Below, piece after piece: positions 23,040 to 34,290 of a DNA stretch of 64,000 bases. The translations under genes and the position numbers were made by a program. Each line of letters starts with the position of its first letter. The stretch's first letter is position 1. The stretch lies in contig NC_030681.2 in assembly GCF_000004195.4 (NCBI RefSeq), forward strand, positions 136,121,506 to 136,185,505, written 5' to 3'. This DNA comes from Xenopus tropicalis. Lineage: Eukaryota > Chordata > Amphibia > Anura > Pipidae. The notes beneath the pieces were generated by a model, which saw nothing but the letters and a program-made list of their open reading frames with translations, made no database searches and was not told the DNA's origin.

Positions 23040-23378
23040 AAATCATTCAGGGATCTTGCCATAAATATACCCTACTGTAATCTCCCACTAACCAGACCCC
23101 TAGACTCCCACCTCTCTCCCTTGCAATCAATCATAAACTCTGCTGCTAGGATCCTCCTGCTCTCTCCTAAGAGGGAACCTGTTCAGCCCCAAGTAAAATC
23201 TTTAGCATGGCTGCCTATTAAGCAAAGCATAGCATACAAAATACTCTGTACTCTTACTTTCAGAGCCTTTAACTCCTCACTAAATTTTTTCACTAGTCAC
23301 AATGTATGTTCCTGTCCGTCTCCTCCGCTTCTCTCAGAGCCTCACTCCATCCACACCCACTGTCATCTCTTGTCTTAA
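23040..23378 (+). pseudogene. L2-like LINE ORF2 C-terminal fragment
   Basis: Translation includes QSIINSAARILLLSPKREPV, then SLAWLPIKQSIAYKIL. The pattern 'NSAAR...LxWLPI...YKI' is the conserved C-terminal domain of L2/CR1-clade LINE ORF2. The RT core is absent (5' truncation). A frameshift near 23300-23380 moves the continuation to the next frame. Non-functional. Confidence 0.88.
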
Positions 23379-23526
23379 ACCTTTCTACCTTGCTGCTCCT
23401 TACCTCTGGAATTCCATCCCTGAATCCCTCCGTAAGGAACAATCCCTCAATCTCTTTATGAACTCAGATTCTACCTTCTGGAGCACTAGAGAATTAGTTA
23501 ATTATTTTGTCTGGTCCTGCACTTGA
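23302..23526 (+). pseudogene. L2-like LINE ORF2 extreme C-terminus, shifted frame
   Basis: Continues the preceding fragment in another frame with AAPYLWNSIPESLRKEQSLN, the 'LWNSLP..LR' motif found close to the end of L2/CR1 ORF2 proteins. The 3' UTR follows. Confidence 0.85.
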
Positions 23527-24103
23527 GGGCCAACCCCCAAATCTTGTGCACTTTTACCCTCCAGTATGTGCTTGTATGTTACCCAACCACTTAGACTATA
23601 ATCTCTGCGGCAGTGATCCCCAACCAGTGGCTCGGGGCAACATGTTGCTCACCAACCCCTTGGATGTTGCTCCCAGTGCCCCCAAACCAGGGAGTTATTT
23701 TTGAATTCCTGACTTGGGGAAAGTTTTGGTTGAATAAAAACAAGATTTCCTACCATATAAAGCCCCCTGTTAGCTGATAGTGTGCATAGAGGCCCCTAAT
23801 AGCCAATCGTAACCCTTATTTGGCACCTCCATGAACTTTTATGATGCTTGTGTTGCTCTCCAAGTCTTTTTACATTTGACTGTTGCTCACGAGTAAGAAA
23901 GGTTGGGGACCCCTGCTCTACGGGGCAGGGACTTCTTTCCTACTGTGTCTCATACCACATGGCACTTTATCTGTGTATTTATACTTATTCATTGTAGTTA
24001 TTATAATATGTGTACTTCCTGAGTGTACTTTTGCACATTGTAATTCTACAGAGCTGTGTATTCTTGTATCCCTGTATAAATAAAGATATACATACATTCA
24101 TAC
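23527..24103 (+). mobile_element. L2-like LINE 3' UTR and (ATAC) tail, split by hAT
   Basis: Runs from the end of the ORF2 remnant through CCACTTAGACTATAATCTCT, resumes after the hAT with CTCTACGGGGCAGGGACTTC and ends TATAAATAAAGATATACATA plus CATA repeats. The copy at 41555-41822 shows the uninterrupted form. Together with the ORF fragments this is one 5'-truncated LINE of about 1 kb, excluding the insert. Confidence 0.85.
23611..23915. mobile_element. hAT MITE (CAGTGATCCCCAACC family) inside the LINE
   Basis: Termini CAGTGATCCCCAACCAGTGG and GGTTGGGGACCCCTG. Target duplication CTCTGCGG (23603-23610) / CTCTACGG (23916-23923), one mismatch. The paralogous LINE tail at 41618-41640 carries the unoccupied CTCTACGG site. 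305 bp, matching the 306-bp copy at 59596. No coding sequence. Confidence 0.93.
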
Positions 24104-26636
24104 TTATATAGTTAAACTTTGCTTTGCACATGACCCATACACATATACATAAACGAATGTATTTTGGCTTTGGCCTGCATAGAAGGTAGCAACCCTATAA
24201 AAGTGCATAAGCCTACCTAGGAATTCCATATTGAAATGTAAAGCAGTCTTTCCTGGGAGAGAGTGGCCGTAAGATTAACCTTTCATGTGTAAATTCTGAC
24301 CGCATTATGATGAGAGACAATTGAATGTTGCAGTAGGTTAGATCTGTTTACAATTGTTTTGCACTTCTAAAACACACAGCTGCTGCTACAAGAGGCAAAC
24401 TGCGGCTTGGTTACCATTTCCCTGATATACATAACCTCCTTCTTATAAGATCACAAATCATTTTCGTTTCGAAGGCAAAGATGGAAGTTGTATTATTGAC
24501 AGAAGTTCCCGTTCAAAGCTACAACAGAATTCTAACAGCTTGAGAAACCGGCCTAAAATTTGCTATGTTAACAAATTAATGCAATTACTTGGCTACTCAG
24601 AGAAGCTTGTATATTTAGCTTGTTTATAAAAGAGCTGAATACATTATACATCAACAAAATGACATCACCCTAACGTAGATGGAATGAGTTAACTACAATG
24701 GGTGATACGTTTGCATGGGTGCCTTGGAGAACTCTTAATCTCATTGTATTCCCCACAACTCATTCCTGTAATGCAATAACGGGATTTTTTTTCTGATCTT
24801 TGTGACATTTGTCAGGATAAAATCCTAGGCAACATCCCATAGGAAAGAATATGGCAATCTCTGTGTCTGTAGCACAAATAGAGGATTATTGTCAAAGTAT
24901 AGTCTGCATCCAAATAATCAGTCTGCACATAACTTTCTGTCTTGGTGACTTTACCTGGGAAATTAAGCTGTCATAAAGACTTTATGGTAAGAATAAAAAA
25001 GCACAAGTTTTTATCCCAATCTTATTGGTCTACACTACAGATTTTCTACTACAGCAATTCATGAATACATTGTCATAACTTCAGAATTACAGTGTTCATA
25101 ATTACTGTGTAATTACTGTGTAATTGTGTAATTGTATCTTTATCAATGGGTGCCAGTTATCAACAATTTTAAAGATCTGTCTGAATTATAATCAACAATT
25201 TTTTCCTAAAAAAGTAGTTGTCAACAGTAGTTACTACCTGTAAAGGTGGGCCTGCACTTGCCCACCCTCCACAGTATCTCTCCCACAGTCTAAACTGATG
25301 GATAACAAATGACTGGCCATACAAGTGGATAGACCAGGTCCTGACTGACAATCTTGGGTTCTGGCAAATGCTATAGGGGTGCTGTAAGATGCCACAGACA
25401 GTCACTATTTATTGGGTTGGTGGAGCTGTTTGGGCCTCTGTGCCAGGGCCTATTTTAAATCCTAGTCCAGGCCTGGGATAGACACATTCTATTGCTCCCT
25501 ATTGAAAGTGACTGCCAGAATGAGCAGAACTGCACAAAGTGAAGAAGAACTTGAATCCCTAATGTGCCAGTCCACTATGTATTCGCTGATATGGAGCATC
25601 ATCAGCTGAAATTTTTAAAGAAACTACAATCCAACTGGATTGAAATATAGTTGCTGTTGAAAACCACCCCAAGCTGACATATATGACTGGCGGGCCAGGC
25701 ATTATGGTCAAAATCGGGTATACTGCTAGACCAAATGTAGCTATGTATCTCTAGCTTTAGCCACTGCTAAAGACAGGAAGGTCTCATTGTGAGTTTATCA
25801 ATGGCTAAAGCTGGCATAACATTCAAGACTATGCCCTGGAGAATGTGATTAATCAGTATGGCTTTATGAAGGACAGATCAAATGATACAAATGTTCTTTA
25901 TTTGTTATCATGTAGTAAGTCGGAAGTTGGATAGTTGGACTGCAGTCAATGTGATCAGCTTTGACATTCTAAAAGCTTATGTTACAGTTTGCTTGTTATT
26001 AATAAAATAGAGAAGACCAAAGAAGACCAGCTCAGTTGATAAAGGGTCTCAGCTATGAAGAACTGCTGTCCAAGTTAGGATATTTACACAGGAGTAGAAG
26101 GGCGGGTATGATAATTATACATAGATAAATAGGGGGATATACCAGGGAACATGAGGGCATCTTTTGAGATTAGAAAAAAAGAGGTTCTTAAAGTGCTAAA
26201 ATGTTTTTTTTTTCAGTGAAGGTGGAGAAGCTGTGAATTTCTCTCCATGAAGTTGTTGTGTTGGCAGATACATTAAATAGCCGAGTTAGAGGGTTGGATG
26301 CAAGTGAGAAAATATGCAGTTACTGAAATTAACTCTTTATTTCCCCACCCCCTTTTGGTTCAACTTGGGGGCAACTAATTATGTTTTTTTGGCCTTGCCT
26401 TTTCTATAGAACAGTTCGAAGTTGGGCAGTTTTCACTTAAAGAAGAGTTGAATATGGTCAATGTGTCTTATTTTTTGTTGCGGCCTCCTATTACAATAAA
26501 TATAAATACACAACTGCACTAATACTGGTGAGGTTTAGCCCACAAATGCCCTGTTTAGAATTTTTTGGCTATTGCTGGCTTGGTCACGTGTTTCCCAGTT
26601 AAGTCAGGGGGTGGTTGCACAGGGCGATTGTGCGCT
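24104..26636. other. Unique sequence; possible conserved block 24420-24680
   Basis: No repeat family recognised over most of this stretch. The interval about 24420-24680 is complex AT-rich sequence with TTAATGCAATTA-like motifs and is a candidate conserved non-coding element. No coding domain. Confidence 0.3.
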
Positions 26637-26657
26637 TGTTAGCCAGCTTTAGACTAA

Positions 26658-26963
26658 AGCTGGCCATACACGCACCGATAATATCATTCGAAACCTCGTT
26701 TCGTACGATATTCGGTGCGAGTATGGCAAGTCGGGTAGTCGACCAATATCGTAGGAAGCTGCTGATATCGGTCGGCTCGCCGATCGGGCCAGTTAAAAGA
26801 TTTTGATCGGGCGCCTGACCAAAATCTGCCTTCAGCGCTGAATCAGCAGAAGGAAGAAGAAATCCTATTGTTTCTACCTCCTTATCTGCCGTTTCAGCCC
26901 TGAATGGTTTGTGGCGGATTGTACGATCTTTCAAATTGCAAATCGCCACGTGTGTGGCCACCT
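26658..26963. mobile_element. GGCCATACA-family MITE with TAA flanks
   Basis: AGCTGGCCATACACGCACCG at the left and CACGTGTGTGGCCACCT at the right, with TAA on each side (26655-26657, 26964-26966). 306 bp. Just outside the left end, TAGCCAGCTTTAG repeats the terminus in inverted orientation, forming a small hairpin at 26639-26667. Confidence 0.85.
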
Positions 26964-26969
26964 TAATGC

Positions 26970-27060
26970 TCCACAGGGAGATCAGTTGCCTCTGAGAAAT
27001 CTCTGCTACCGCTGGCCTGGGGTTGCAGAGATTTATCATGGGTGACTAATCTCCCCAACA
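26970..27060. mobile_element. Fragment of GGGCTCTGG-type MITE
   Basis: AGGGAGATCAGTTGCCTCTG and GGGTGACTAATCTCCCC resemble the outer parts of the element at 28582. Diverged partial copy. Confidence 0.45.
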
Positions 27061-28001
27061 GATTTTTTGTTTTAGGGTCAGCATTTTTATTGCTGCAATC
27101 AAACAAAACTTATGAAAGCACTGGCAGTAACTTTACTTCAAACTAAATGGGAATTGTGCAGCATGGAAGTCTGTAGTGATTACTGCAAAAGAACCCAAAA
27201 TTATTTGTTCTGAAGTTCTATTTGCAATAGTGTGCTACAGTCGGAGTGAGCAACGTAGCTTTCTGGTTTCAATAGGCATTCACCTTAGTGGAACTACAGG
27301 AAATTTGCAGGGAAAGAAGGTTGAGAAACATTGCAGTAGATATCCCTTAATGATTGATGCTATGTCCATAATCCAAGGGTAAAGAAGAGATAATATGTAT
27401 CATGTGCATAGCAGTGATAACCCAGGCCATGTTTTCTGATACTATCACCTAGTGGTAATATGCACTCTCCAAATACCTACCCGGCTGGTCCCAATACATT
27501 ATTTTTTTTCTCTATCACAGGGCACTACAGGAACAGCTTTTACCTGTTTATTAGCCTAGAGATAGGCTTATCAGCTTTCCCAGCCCAGCCCCCATCCTGC
27601 CTCTCACCTATGTTAAAGGTGCTATTATCACCTGAATGTTAGCTTAGTGTGTTTGTAGGTGTTTCCTATAATCTATTTACTTCCCCTCTCTATGTATCTG
27701 TCAGTTGCTTTTAGACCCCAGTGTTGAGTTAGGAAAGATGAATAAGTGTTATTGTTAGAAATATATTCACATTTCACTAATTAATTTTGTTTATTTGCAC
27801 AAAAATGTAAGGAATAAATGGTATGCCATACAGGGGACATTGAATGCCAATATACATTTTTGGCCAATAATTACTGGTCAGACCTGGGAAACCTCCTATT
27901 GATATCAATTGGTAGAAATCAACAACTAGTAGTGTGGACTTTGATTTTTCATTATTTATGTAAAGAGATTGCTCATTGTGCTACTGTACAATATTTAAAC
28001 A
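27061..28001. other. Unique sequence, nothing recognised
   Basis: No repeat family or coding domain identified. Confidence 0.4.
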
Positions 28002-28085
28002 CAGGTATAGGACCCCTTATTCAGAAATCCATTATCCAGAAAGCTTTGAATTACAGAAAAGCCATCTCTCATATCCATTTCAAAT
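28002..28085. mobile_element. Internally deleted CAGGTATAGG-type MITE
   Basis: Begins CAGGTATAGGACCCCTTATT and passes directly to CATTATCCAGAAAGC...GAATTACAGAAAAGCCATCT. It ends in a run of AATA/AACA repeats. It lies 54 bases before a full-length copy of the same family. Confidence 0.65.
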
Positions 28086-28139
28086 AAATAAATAAACAAA
28101 TAAATCTAATTTTTAAAATTGATTTCCTTTTTCTCTATA

Positions 28140-28467
28140 CAGGTATAGGACCCATTATCCAGAATGCTTGGGACCTGGGGTTTTCTGGATAAGGGGTCTT
28201 TCTGTAATTTGTATCTCCTACCTTAAGTCCACTAAACAAATTATTTAAACAGTAATTAATCCCAATAGGATTGTTTTGGCTCCAATAGGGATTAATTATA
28301 TCTTAGTTAGAATCAAGTACAAGGTTCAGTTTTATTATTACAGAGAAAAAAAAAGCCCTTTTTAAAAATGTGAATTATTTGATTAAAATGGAGTCTATGG
28401 GAGATGGCCTTTCCGTAATTCAGAACTTTCTGGATAATGTGTTTCCGGATAAGGGGTCCGATACCTG
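28140..28467. mobile_element. CAGGTATAGG-type MITE, full length (328 bp)
   Basis: CAGGTATAGGACCCATTATC ... GGGGTCCGATACCTG, flanked by TA on both sides (28138-28139 and 28468-28469). Its interior is nearly collinear with 8661-8987 and 50391-50716. Confidence 0.88.
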
Positions 28468-28581
28468 TATTAATAAATCATTACCTTGGACTTGATGGTA
28501 ACTAAGCTGCATGAATCCATATTGTTGGCAAAAAAATCCTGTTTGGTTCATTAAATGTTCAGATGTTTTTTAGTAGGTTTA

Positions 28582-28908
28582 GGGCTCTGGCACATGGGGA
28601 GATTAGTCGCCCGCGACAAATCTCCCTGTTCGTGGGCGACTAATCTCCCCAAATTGCCATCCCACCGGCGAAAACGTAAGTCGCCGGTGGGATGGCACAC
28701 GCTGCACAGACGATTTCGGCAAATCGTCGAAGTTGCCTTGCGACGCATTTTTGGCAATTTGCCGAAATCGCGCCGCCACGTGTGCCATCCCACCGGCGAC
28801 TTACATTTTCGCCGGTGGGATGGCAACTGAAGGCAACTCGGGGAGATTAGTCACCCGCGAACAGGGAGATTTGTCGCGGGCGACTAATCTCCCCGTGTGC
28901 CAGAGCCC
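28582..28908. mobile_element. Palindromic MITE with TTA TSD (PIF/Harbinger-like)
   Basis: GGGCTCTGGCACATGGGGAG at the left and CTCCCCGTGTGCCAGAGCCC at the right, both bordered by TTA (28579-28581, 28909-28911). The arms are long and imperfect, and contain nested hairpins around CCATCCCACCGGCGA. The 3-bp TWA target duplication is the hallmark of PIF/Harbinger elements. Long open frames on both strands here merely reflect the GC-rich palindrome. Confidence 0.85.
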
Positions 28909-28911
28909 TTA

Positions 28912-29785
28912 AGTTTGCTGCTCAACTACACTAGAATCATGTGCAAAAAAAATGGTAATTTTGATTCAATATTTGTACTTTTGTACGTTACCCATCACTG
29001 TAAACCAATACAGTGAGGATAAACATTTGGCCAAGCATTTAAAACCGTAGGAGTCTTTATCAGGAGAATATTTAAAGCTAGAATTTACATGATTTATATG
29101 CAGAATTCAATTAGCTAATGCTATTTATCAAGGTTACAATTTCTTTGCATGTTTTATGATCCCTTTTATAACTGCATGTCCAGCAAGTGAAATTAAACAT
29201 CTGCCTGTCCTAAAGAGGTTTGTGCATTTTGCTATTAACAAGGTACCAAACAGACTATGGGGAGTCACGACTTGTTCCCACTTTGTTTATTTTGGTTAGA
29301 GTGACTGTTTATTCTTAAATGAGGTGTGTGATTAGGCACTAGATTGTGTGATAAAATAACAAAACAATGAAGAAAAGGTCCCCTGAAGTTGCAAAATGTA
29401 AACTAAAAAAAGCAAACTGCCGTTATCTTAGAACTAATTGAAAAGTAAATACCATATAGTGGAAAATATGTGCTCCGGGCTGATACCTAGGGGGCAGGAA
29501 ATATCCCAAAATATAACAGCAGCTCTAGGAATTTGCTTGTAAATGCATTAAGAGAAATCTATCAGGGCACATGGTCTTATTATCTTAAACCTTGTCTATT
29601 TAGGGAAATAAAAGCTTAGAGAGTAAACCGCAGAGAGATTTTATAACTGCACTTAAAATGTTACAATTATCTCTGAGCAAATAGAAGTTTGCATAATTTC
29701 TTCCTCTTGGCAGGGTTGCAAGCTGGCACGTACTGCTAGTGGGAGGGGTGAGATGGATCTTTTTGTAGCGCATTTTACTTCTCTC
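28912..29785. other. Unique AT-rich sequence
   Basis: No repeat or gene recognised. The block about 29000-29260 is complex and array-free. Confidence 0.3.
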
Positions 29786-29788
29786 TAA

Positions 29789-30077
29789 AGGCGGCCATAC
29801 GTCGAAAGAGCCGCTCGTTTGCCAAAGGGGTGGATCTTTCCCCATATGTCCAACTTGAAGTGCAAGATATTGGGTTGACCTGATCATTTGGGCTAAATGA
29901 TTGCATCATAATTGCTGCTATGCAGGCCGTCGGATCAAAGACTGTAGCAACACGCAAATCCAGTCCTTAATCCGATAGGAAAATGAACATTGGGCCAATT
30001 TTTGACCAGATATCGGTCAGGTGGGCCTGATGGAATGGTCCATTGGCAGCTTTTATCAGCTCAAGTATGGCCATCTT
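29789..30077. mobile_element. GGCCATACA-family MITE, diverged
   Basis: Starts GGCGGCCATACGTCGAAAG after TAA and ends TCAAGTATGGCCATCTTTA. The interior includes CCAGATATCGGTCAGGTGGG. It abuts the next copy head to head with only a few bases between. Confidence 0.75.
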
Positions 30078-30085
30078 TAGGCTAA

Positions 30086-30426
30086 AGCTGGCCATACACG
30101 GGCAGATCCGCTCGCTTGGCGATGTAGCCAAGCGAGCGATCTTCACCCGATATCCCCACCTACGGGTGGGCGATACTGGGGAGGCATGTAGGCCAAACGA
30201 TCGAATTCTACACGCGGCAATGGGGCAGTCAGAAAATCCAGTCGGATCAGGGACCGCATCGGCTTGTTGATGTGGTCCCCGATCCGACTGGATTTTCTTA
30301 CCTGGCTGATCGATATCTGGCCAATTTCAGACCAGATATCGGTCGGCCAGGCCCCTCGGTTCTGCCCCTACATGGGCCGATAAGCTGCCGAATCGGCAGC
30401 TATAATCGACCCGTGTATGGGGACCC
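30086..30426. mobile_element. GGCCATACA-family MITE with TAA flanks
   Basis: AGCTGGCCATACACGGGC at the left and GACCCGTGTATGGGGACCC at the right, with TAA at 30083-30085 and 30427-30429. Its right half is the reverse complement of the left part of the nested element at 19951, and its left part shares the ATATCCCCACCTACGGGTGG segment of that palindrome. 341 bp. Confidence 0.88.
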
Positions 30427-32413
30427 TAATGCAGTGGGGGAAAATTGAAGAAACCCATGATTCTGTTTTTTTCCACCATGTGTTGCGCACAGAAATGGTC
30501 CAAGACGCAAAAGCACAATGGGCCGTTAGCCTGAGGCCAGGGGCACACAGAATATTTTGACTGCCACTGTTGCCTCTTCACCTTATTTAATGGTAAGTGC
30601 CCTGGAAGTGGTGACAGGTGAACCTTAATGCTAAAATCCTTTACACTTTATACATTTTTCTGCAGTGGTATTGCGGCTGACATAGAAACACCTTTTACCT
30701 ATCTCTGCTGCCTGTCATTTAGATGGATGGAAAACACTTGTCACCACTTGTGACAGGAAGTGGTGACAGAAGGATCTTGGCCCAGAAATACATTTTCAGA
30801 CCGAAAACCATTCATCTAAATGACAAGAGGCACAGAGTGATTTCTCCATTGGCATTACAAATGCCATTGGCCTTAGATTGGGTGCTTTTCAACCAGGACT
30901 TTTAAATTACAGTTACCCACTAAAGTCAAAGAGAGGTGGCAGGGAACATATTCAGGTACTTGGTAATCAGGGTTTACAAGTATGTTAATAAAACAACGGA
31001 TCAAAATCACATTTAAAATGTAACCATAACCCTATTTCAACACACAGTGAAAGAGCACCAAAGGTTATGCCTCGTTTGCTGCAGAAAAAAAGGTGTAATT
31101 AATTGATTTTTTTTTATACAGTTGCTTGAATACTTGATCATATGTAACCCCTGTCTCATGTATCATGAACTTCATGTGAACATCTGGGCTTTACACTTTA
31201 ACTCCAAAGGCAGGTAGAACAGCTACTTTAATGTGACAACTGACATTTGCATCTCAGTATGTGTCCCTAAAAACAGCATTGGCACAGTGATTCTAACACC
31301 ATTAAAATAATGAAGGCTCCTCTAACAGCTACAGGGAAATGTTTACCCAGAAACTTGAGATAGAGCCACCAACCTTGTGACAACGTATCCTTTTGCTGTG
31401 TTAGTCAACACAAACTTGGCAGGGCCCTTCCACCAGTGCTGTTACCTGCTGCTTCTGACATGCTATTCTAACCTTCCTTCCAGACATAACCCTCAGCAAG
31501 CATCTTTCTCATGCAGCAACTACTACAAGGCAAGGCTATTACGCAAACTAATTTACCATGTCTTTCTTTAATTGTTTCATGAAGGGGAATGCACTTTTCT
31601 GTAATGTGGATAGTCAAATTGCATTGATCTAAAGGAATTGTCCATAGGCTGATCTATTGGATCACTAAATGGTTGGATCACTACAAATAGTGAAGGGGAA
31701 TGATGGCCTGTGCAGTTCTGGACCTACCAGTGACACCACTTATACATTGACCCAAGTCGTCAGTCACTCTGATTTGCATTTGGGAAGATCGTTTTTGGTA
31801 TGATTGCACCATTCATCTAAATGACAAGAGACAAAGAGTGATTTCTCCGTTGGCATTTTGATCAGCATAGTCATACTATAATTATATTATGTCACGAGAA
31901 GTTCCATGACCATGTAAAGTGCTTTTTTACAGGCCATGGAACTCTAAGGTGACTTCTAATATTCTCATATTTTTTAACAGGGGGTATATCATTTATTATT
32001 ATTATTATTATAGTGACAATTACATCACTATGCATCATTTATAAAGAAATAATTTACAGGATATTTAGGGATTGTGTGTATTATAATAAAATAATAACAC
32101 GGTTCTCAGAAAAATGTACCAAACTTTAAATGAGAACAAAAGTTAAAATCACTTACCTGATACACTAGGCCTATGCTAGAAGTCCATCCTCACCATCTTC
32201 TTTGACTTCAGCTGAGTGAAAGCCAAATGTATACGCAAAAAGGTGGCTTCTTCACTGTACTGTGCCTGCCACTGCCTGAACCTGGAGAAAATAAAAAAGA
32301 TGAGGAAGAAGATTACGGCAAATTACGGCAGAAATTTTGGCCGATGGTTATTTTTACTTCTCCATTAAGATAAATATCTGTGTTTTTGCAGCAGCTTAGT
32401 AGTTATAGCAGTG
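30427..32413. other. Unique sequence with a dispersed 50-bp repeat
   Basis: A 50-base segment starting ACCATTCATCTAAATGACAA occurs at 30807-30856 and again at 31808-31857 (about 47 of 50 identical by eye). An inverted piece of it lies near 30711-30730. An (ATT)n run lies at about 31995-32015. No gene recognised. Confidence 0.5.
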
Positions 32414-32545
32414 CAGGTATAGAACGTGATATCCAGAATTCTCCAGACCTGGTTTTTTTTCCATAATTTGGATACCTTAAGTCTACTGAAAAATCACTAA
32501 TGGCTAAACCCAACGGGATTGTTTTGCTCCAATAAGAATGAATTT
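32414..32545. mobile_element. Truncated CAGGTATAGG-type MITE
   Basis: CAGGTATAGAACGTGATATC followed by the CATAATTTGGATACC and ACGGGATTGTTTTGCTCC segments. Only the first part of the family is present. Confidence 0.65.
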
Positions 32546-32724
32546 ACAATAAATGAAAGCAAAATAAACATTTATTTACTTGATATAAATACTGGTCCTT
32601 CTGGGACTCCACATCTGAAGTTTTATGCATTTAATTATAAGGGGCTATCAAGGTCTAACCAACTTAAAATGAAATTGCTATTATGTTCTTCCTTTTACTA
32701 TAAAAGGGTTTTCATCTTAGTGGA

Positions 32725-32795
32725 CTTATTGTACAGCGCTGCGGAATATGTTGGCGCTTTATAAATAAATGTTAATGTAATGTAATGTAGTGGTC
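32725..32795 (+). mobile_element. LINE 3' tail, plus strand, (TAATG)n end
   Basis: TTGTACAGCGCTGCGGAATA, then TTGGCGCTTTATAAATAAAT and TAATG repeats. Same tail as 42264-42422. Confidence 0.8.
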
Positions 32796-33069
32796 CTGAC
32801 TTCATATACAGTATTTATAAACTTTATAAATTCAGTCCTTTGCCTGCCTTGGCTAGAATTTGGTATCTTTTTCACTCTTTGCTGCAGACAAATGAAAGAG
32901 GTTATTAGACGGGGCCATGCTGAGTGACCTAGTTGTAGGTAGGTCTTACACTCATAGTTAAATCAGTCACTGGTGTCTCTAAGTAGCAGTGTGAGAAATG
33001 TAAATGAACCTTTTAGGTAAACAGCAATTTATCCCGCTTTGTTTCATGCAAGAACAACTTTAACACTGA
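32796..33069. other. Unique sequence, nothing recognised
   Basis: Short unique spacer between a LINE tail and a MITE. Confidence 0.4.
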
Positions 33070-33816
33070 GGGGCACATTCATCAAGGTACGATTGTTTCC
33101 GAATACAAAAAAATCGTATTTTTTCTAAGTTTTCGTACTGTGTGAATTTTTTGCGACTTTTTCATTAATTTGCGTGACTTTTTCGTACTTTGCAACAATT
33201 TCCACTACAATTATTGCGACAAAATTGTATTTGTTGCAACTAGTATGAAAGTTTCGGATTCATTCAAGCTTTGTTATCGTGACTTTCCTTGGGCCGGGTT
33301 GGAGCTGCAGAGTGCCATTGAGCCCTATGGGAGACTTTCCTTGGGCCAGGTTGGAGCTGCAGAGTGCCATTGAGCCCTATGGGAGACTTTCCTTGGGCCG
33401 GGTTGGAGCTGCAGAGTGCCATTGAGCCCTATGGGAGACTTTCCTTGGGCCGGGTTGGAGCTGCAGAGTGTCATTGAGCCCTATGGGAGGCTTTCCTTGG
33501 GCCAGGTTGGAGCTGCAGAGTGCCATTGAGCCCTATGGGAGACTTTCCTTGGGCCGGGTTGGAGCTGCAGAGTGCCATTGAGCCCTATGGGAGGCTTCCA
33601 AAATCATGCACAGAAGGATCAAAGTCAGTCCCGGCGTTTACGATCGTTCGGATATGAAAACTTTGTGACTTTCAGATCACCAATACGATATTACCTTGAC
33701 TATTATGGTTTTTCTGTAAGTATTTTCGTGATATTTCCGATCATCAGAAATTATCGTATCTAATCTGGATTTTACCCATTTTGGGATTCAAACTCATACT
33801 TTGATGAATCAGCCCC
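33070..33816. mobile_element. 747-bp MITE (TTCATCAA/TTGATGAA ends) with internal array
   Basis: Starts GGGGCACATTCATCAAGGTA and ends TACTTTGATGAATCAGCCCC, inverted repeats of about 20 bp. A second copy of its right half, in reverse orientation, begins at 63780 (GGGGCTGATTCATCAAAGTA). The interior holds many TCGTA/TACGA words and a six-copy 52-bp array. No long conserved frame. Superfamily undecided because the target duplication is unclear. Confidence 0.82.
33281..33592 (+). repeat. 52-bp tandem repeat, six copies, inside MITE
   Basis: Units start at 33281, 33333, 33385, 33437, 33489 and 33541. Each reads GACTTTCCTTGGGCCGGGTT followed by GGAGCTGCAGAGTGCCATTG and AGCCCTATGGGA, with few substitutions. 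Exact period and high identity indicate a recent expansion. Confidence 0.98.
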
Positions 33817-33889
33817 TCTGAGTGTAATGACACAGGGTGCACTTTTTATGCTTAAAATTGCCCCGCCCCTTCAAAAAGCTTGTCTATAA

Positions 33890-34290
33890 AGGTGGCCATA
33901 CACAGAAAGATTTGAGCTTAGGTGGGTATATCTGGGATATCAGGGAAAACTGGCTATTTATTAATAGGATGTATATAAGATCCACTTGTTTGCAGAGGTT
34001 GCCAAATGATCTTTCCCTGATATAAGGGGGTCGATTTTTGGCTGATCCAGCCGACTGGCCCTAGGGCCAACAATCGGATCACTACAACAGGCATACAGGT
34101 TTGGCCGTGCACTACATCAACAAGCCAATATGGCCCTTGATCCAACGAGAAAATAAGACCTACCCAAATGACATCATGCTGATTTTTGGCCAGATATTGG
34201 TCAGGTAGGCCCACCGGAGGGCCCAATACATGTGCAGATAAGTTGTCACATCGTTCTGAAGGGGCCACCTGTATAATTTATGGCCAGTGT
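33890..34290. mobile_element. GGCCATACA-family MITE, diverged
   Basis: AGGTGGCCATACACAGAAAG at the left after TATA. Family words GGCCCTAGGGCCAACAATCG, TTTTTGGCCAGATATTGGTC and GTCAGGTAGGCCCACC are present, with a degraded right end near GGGGCCACCT...CAGTG before TTAA. Confidence 0.65.

Noticed and set aside
28551..28830. Overlapping 91-codon frames on both strands
   Set aside because: Inside the GC-rich palindromic MITE at 28582-28908.
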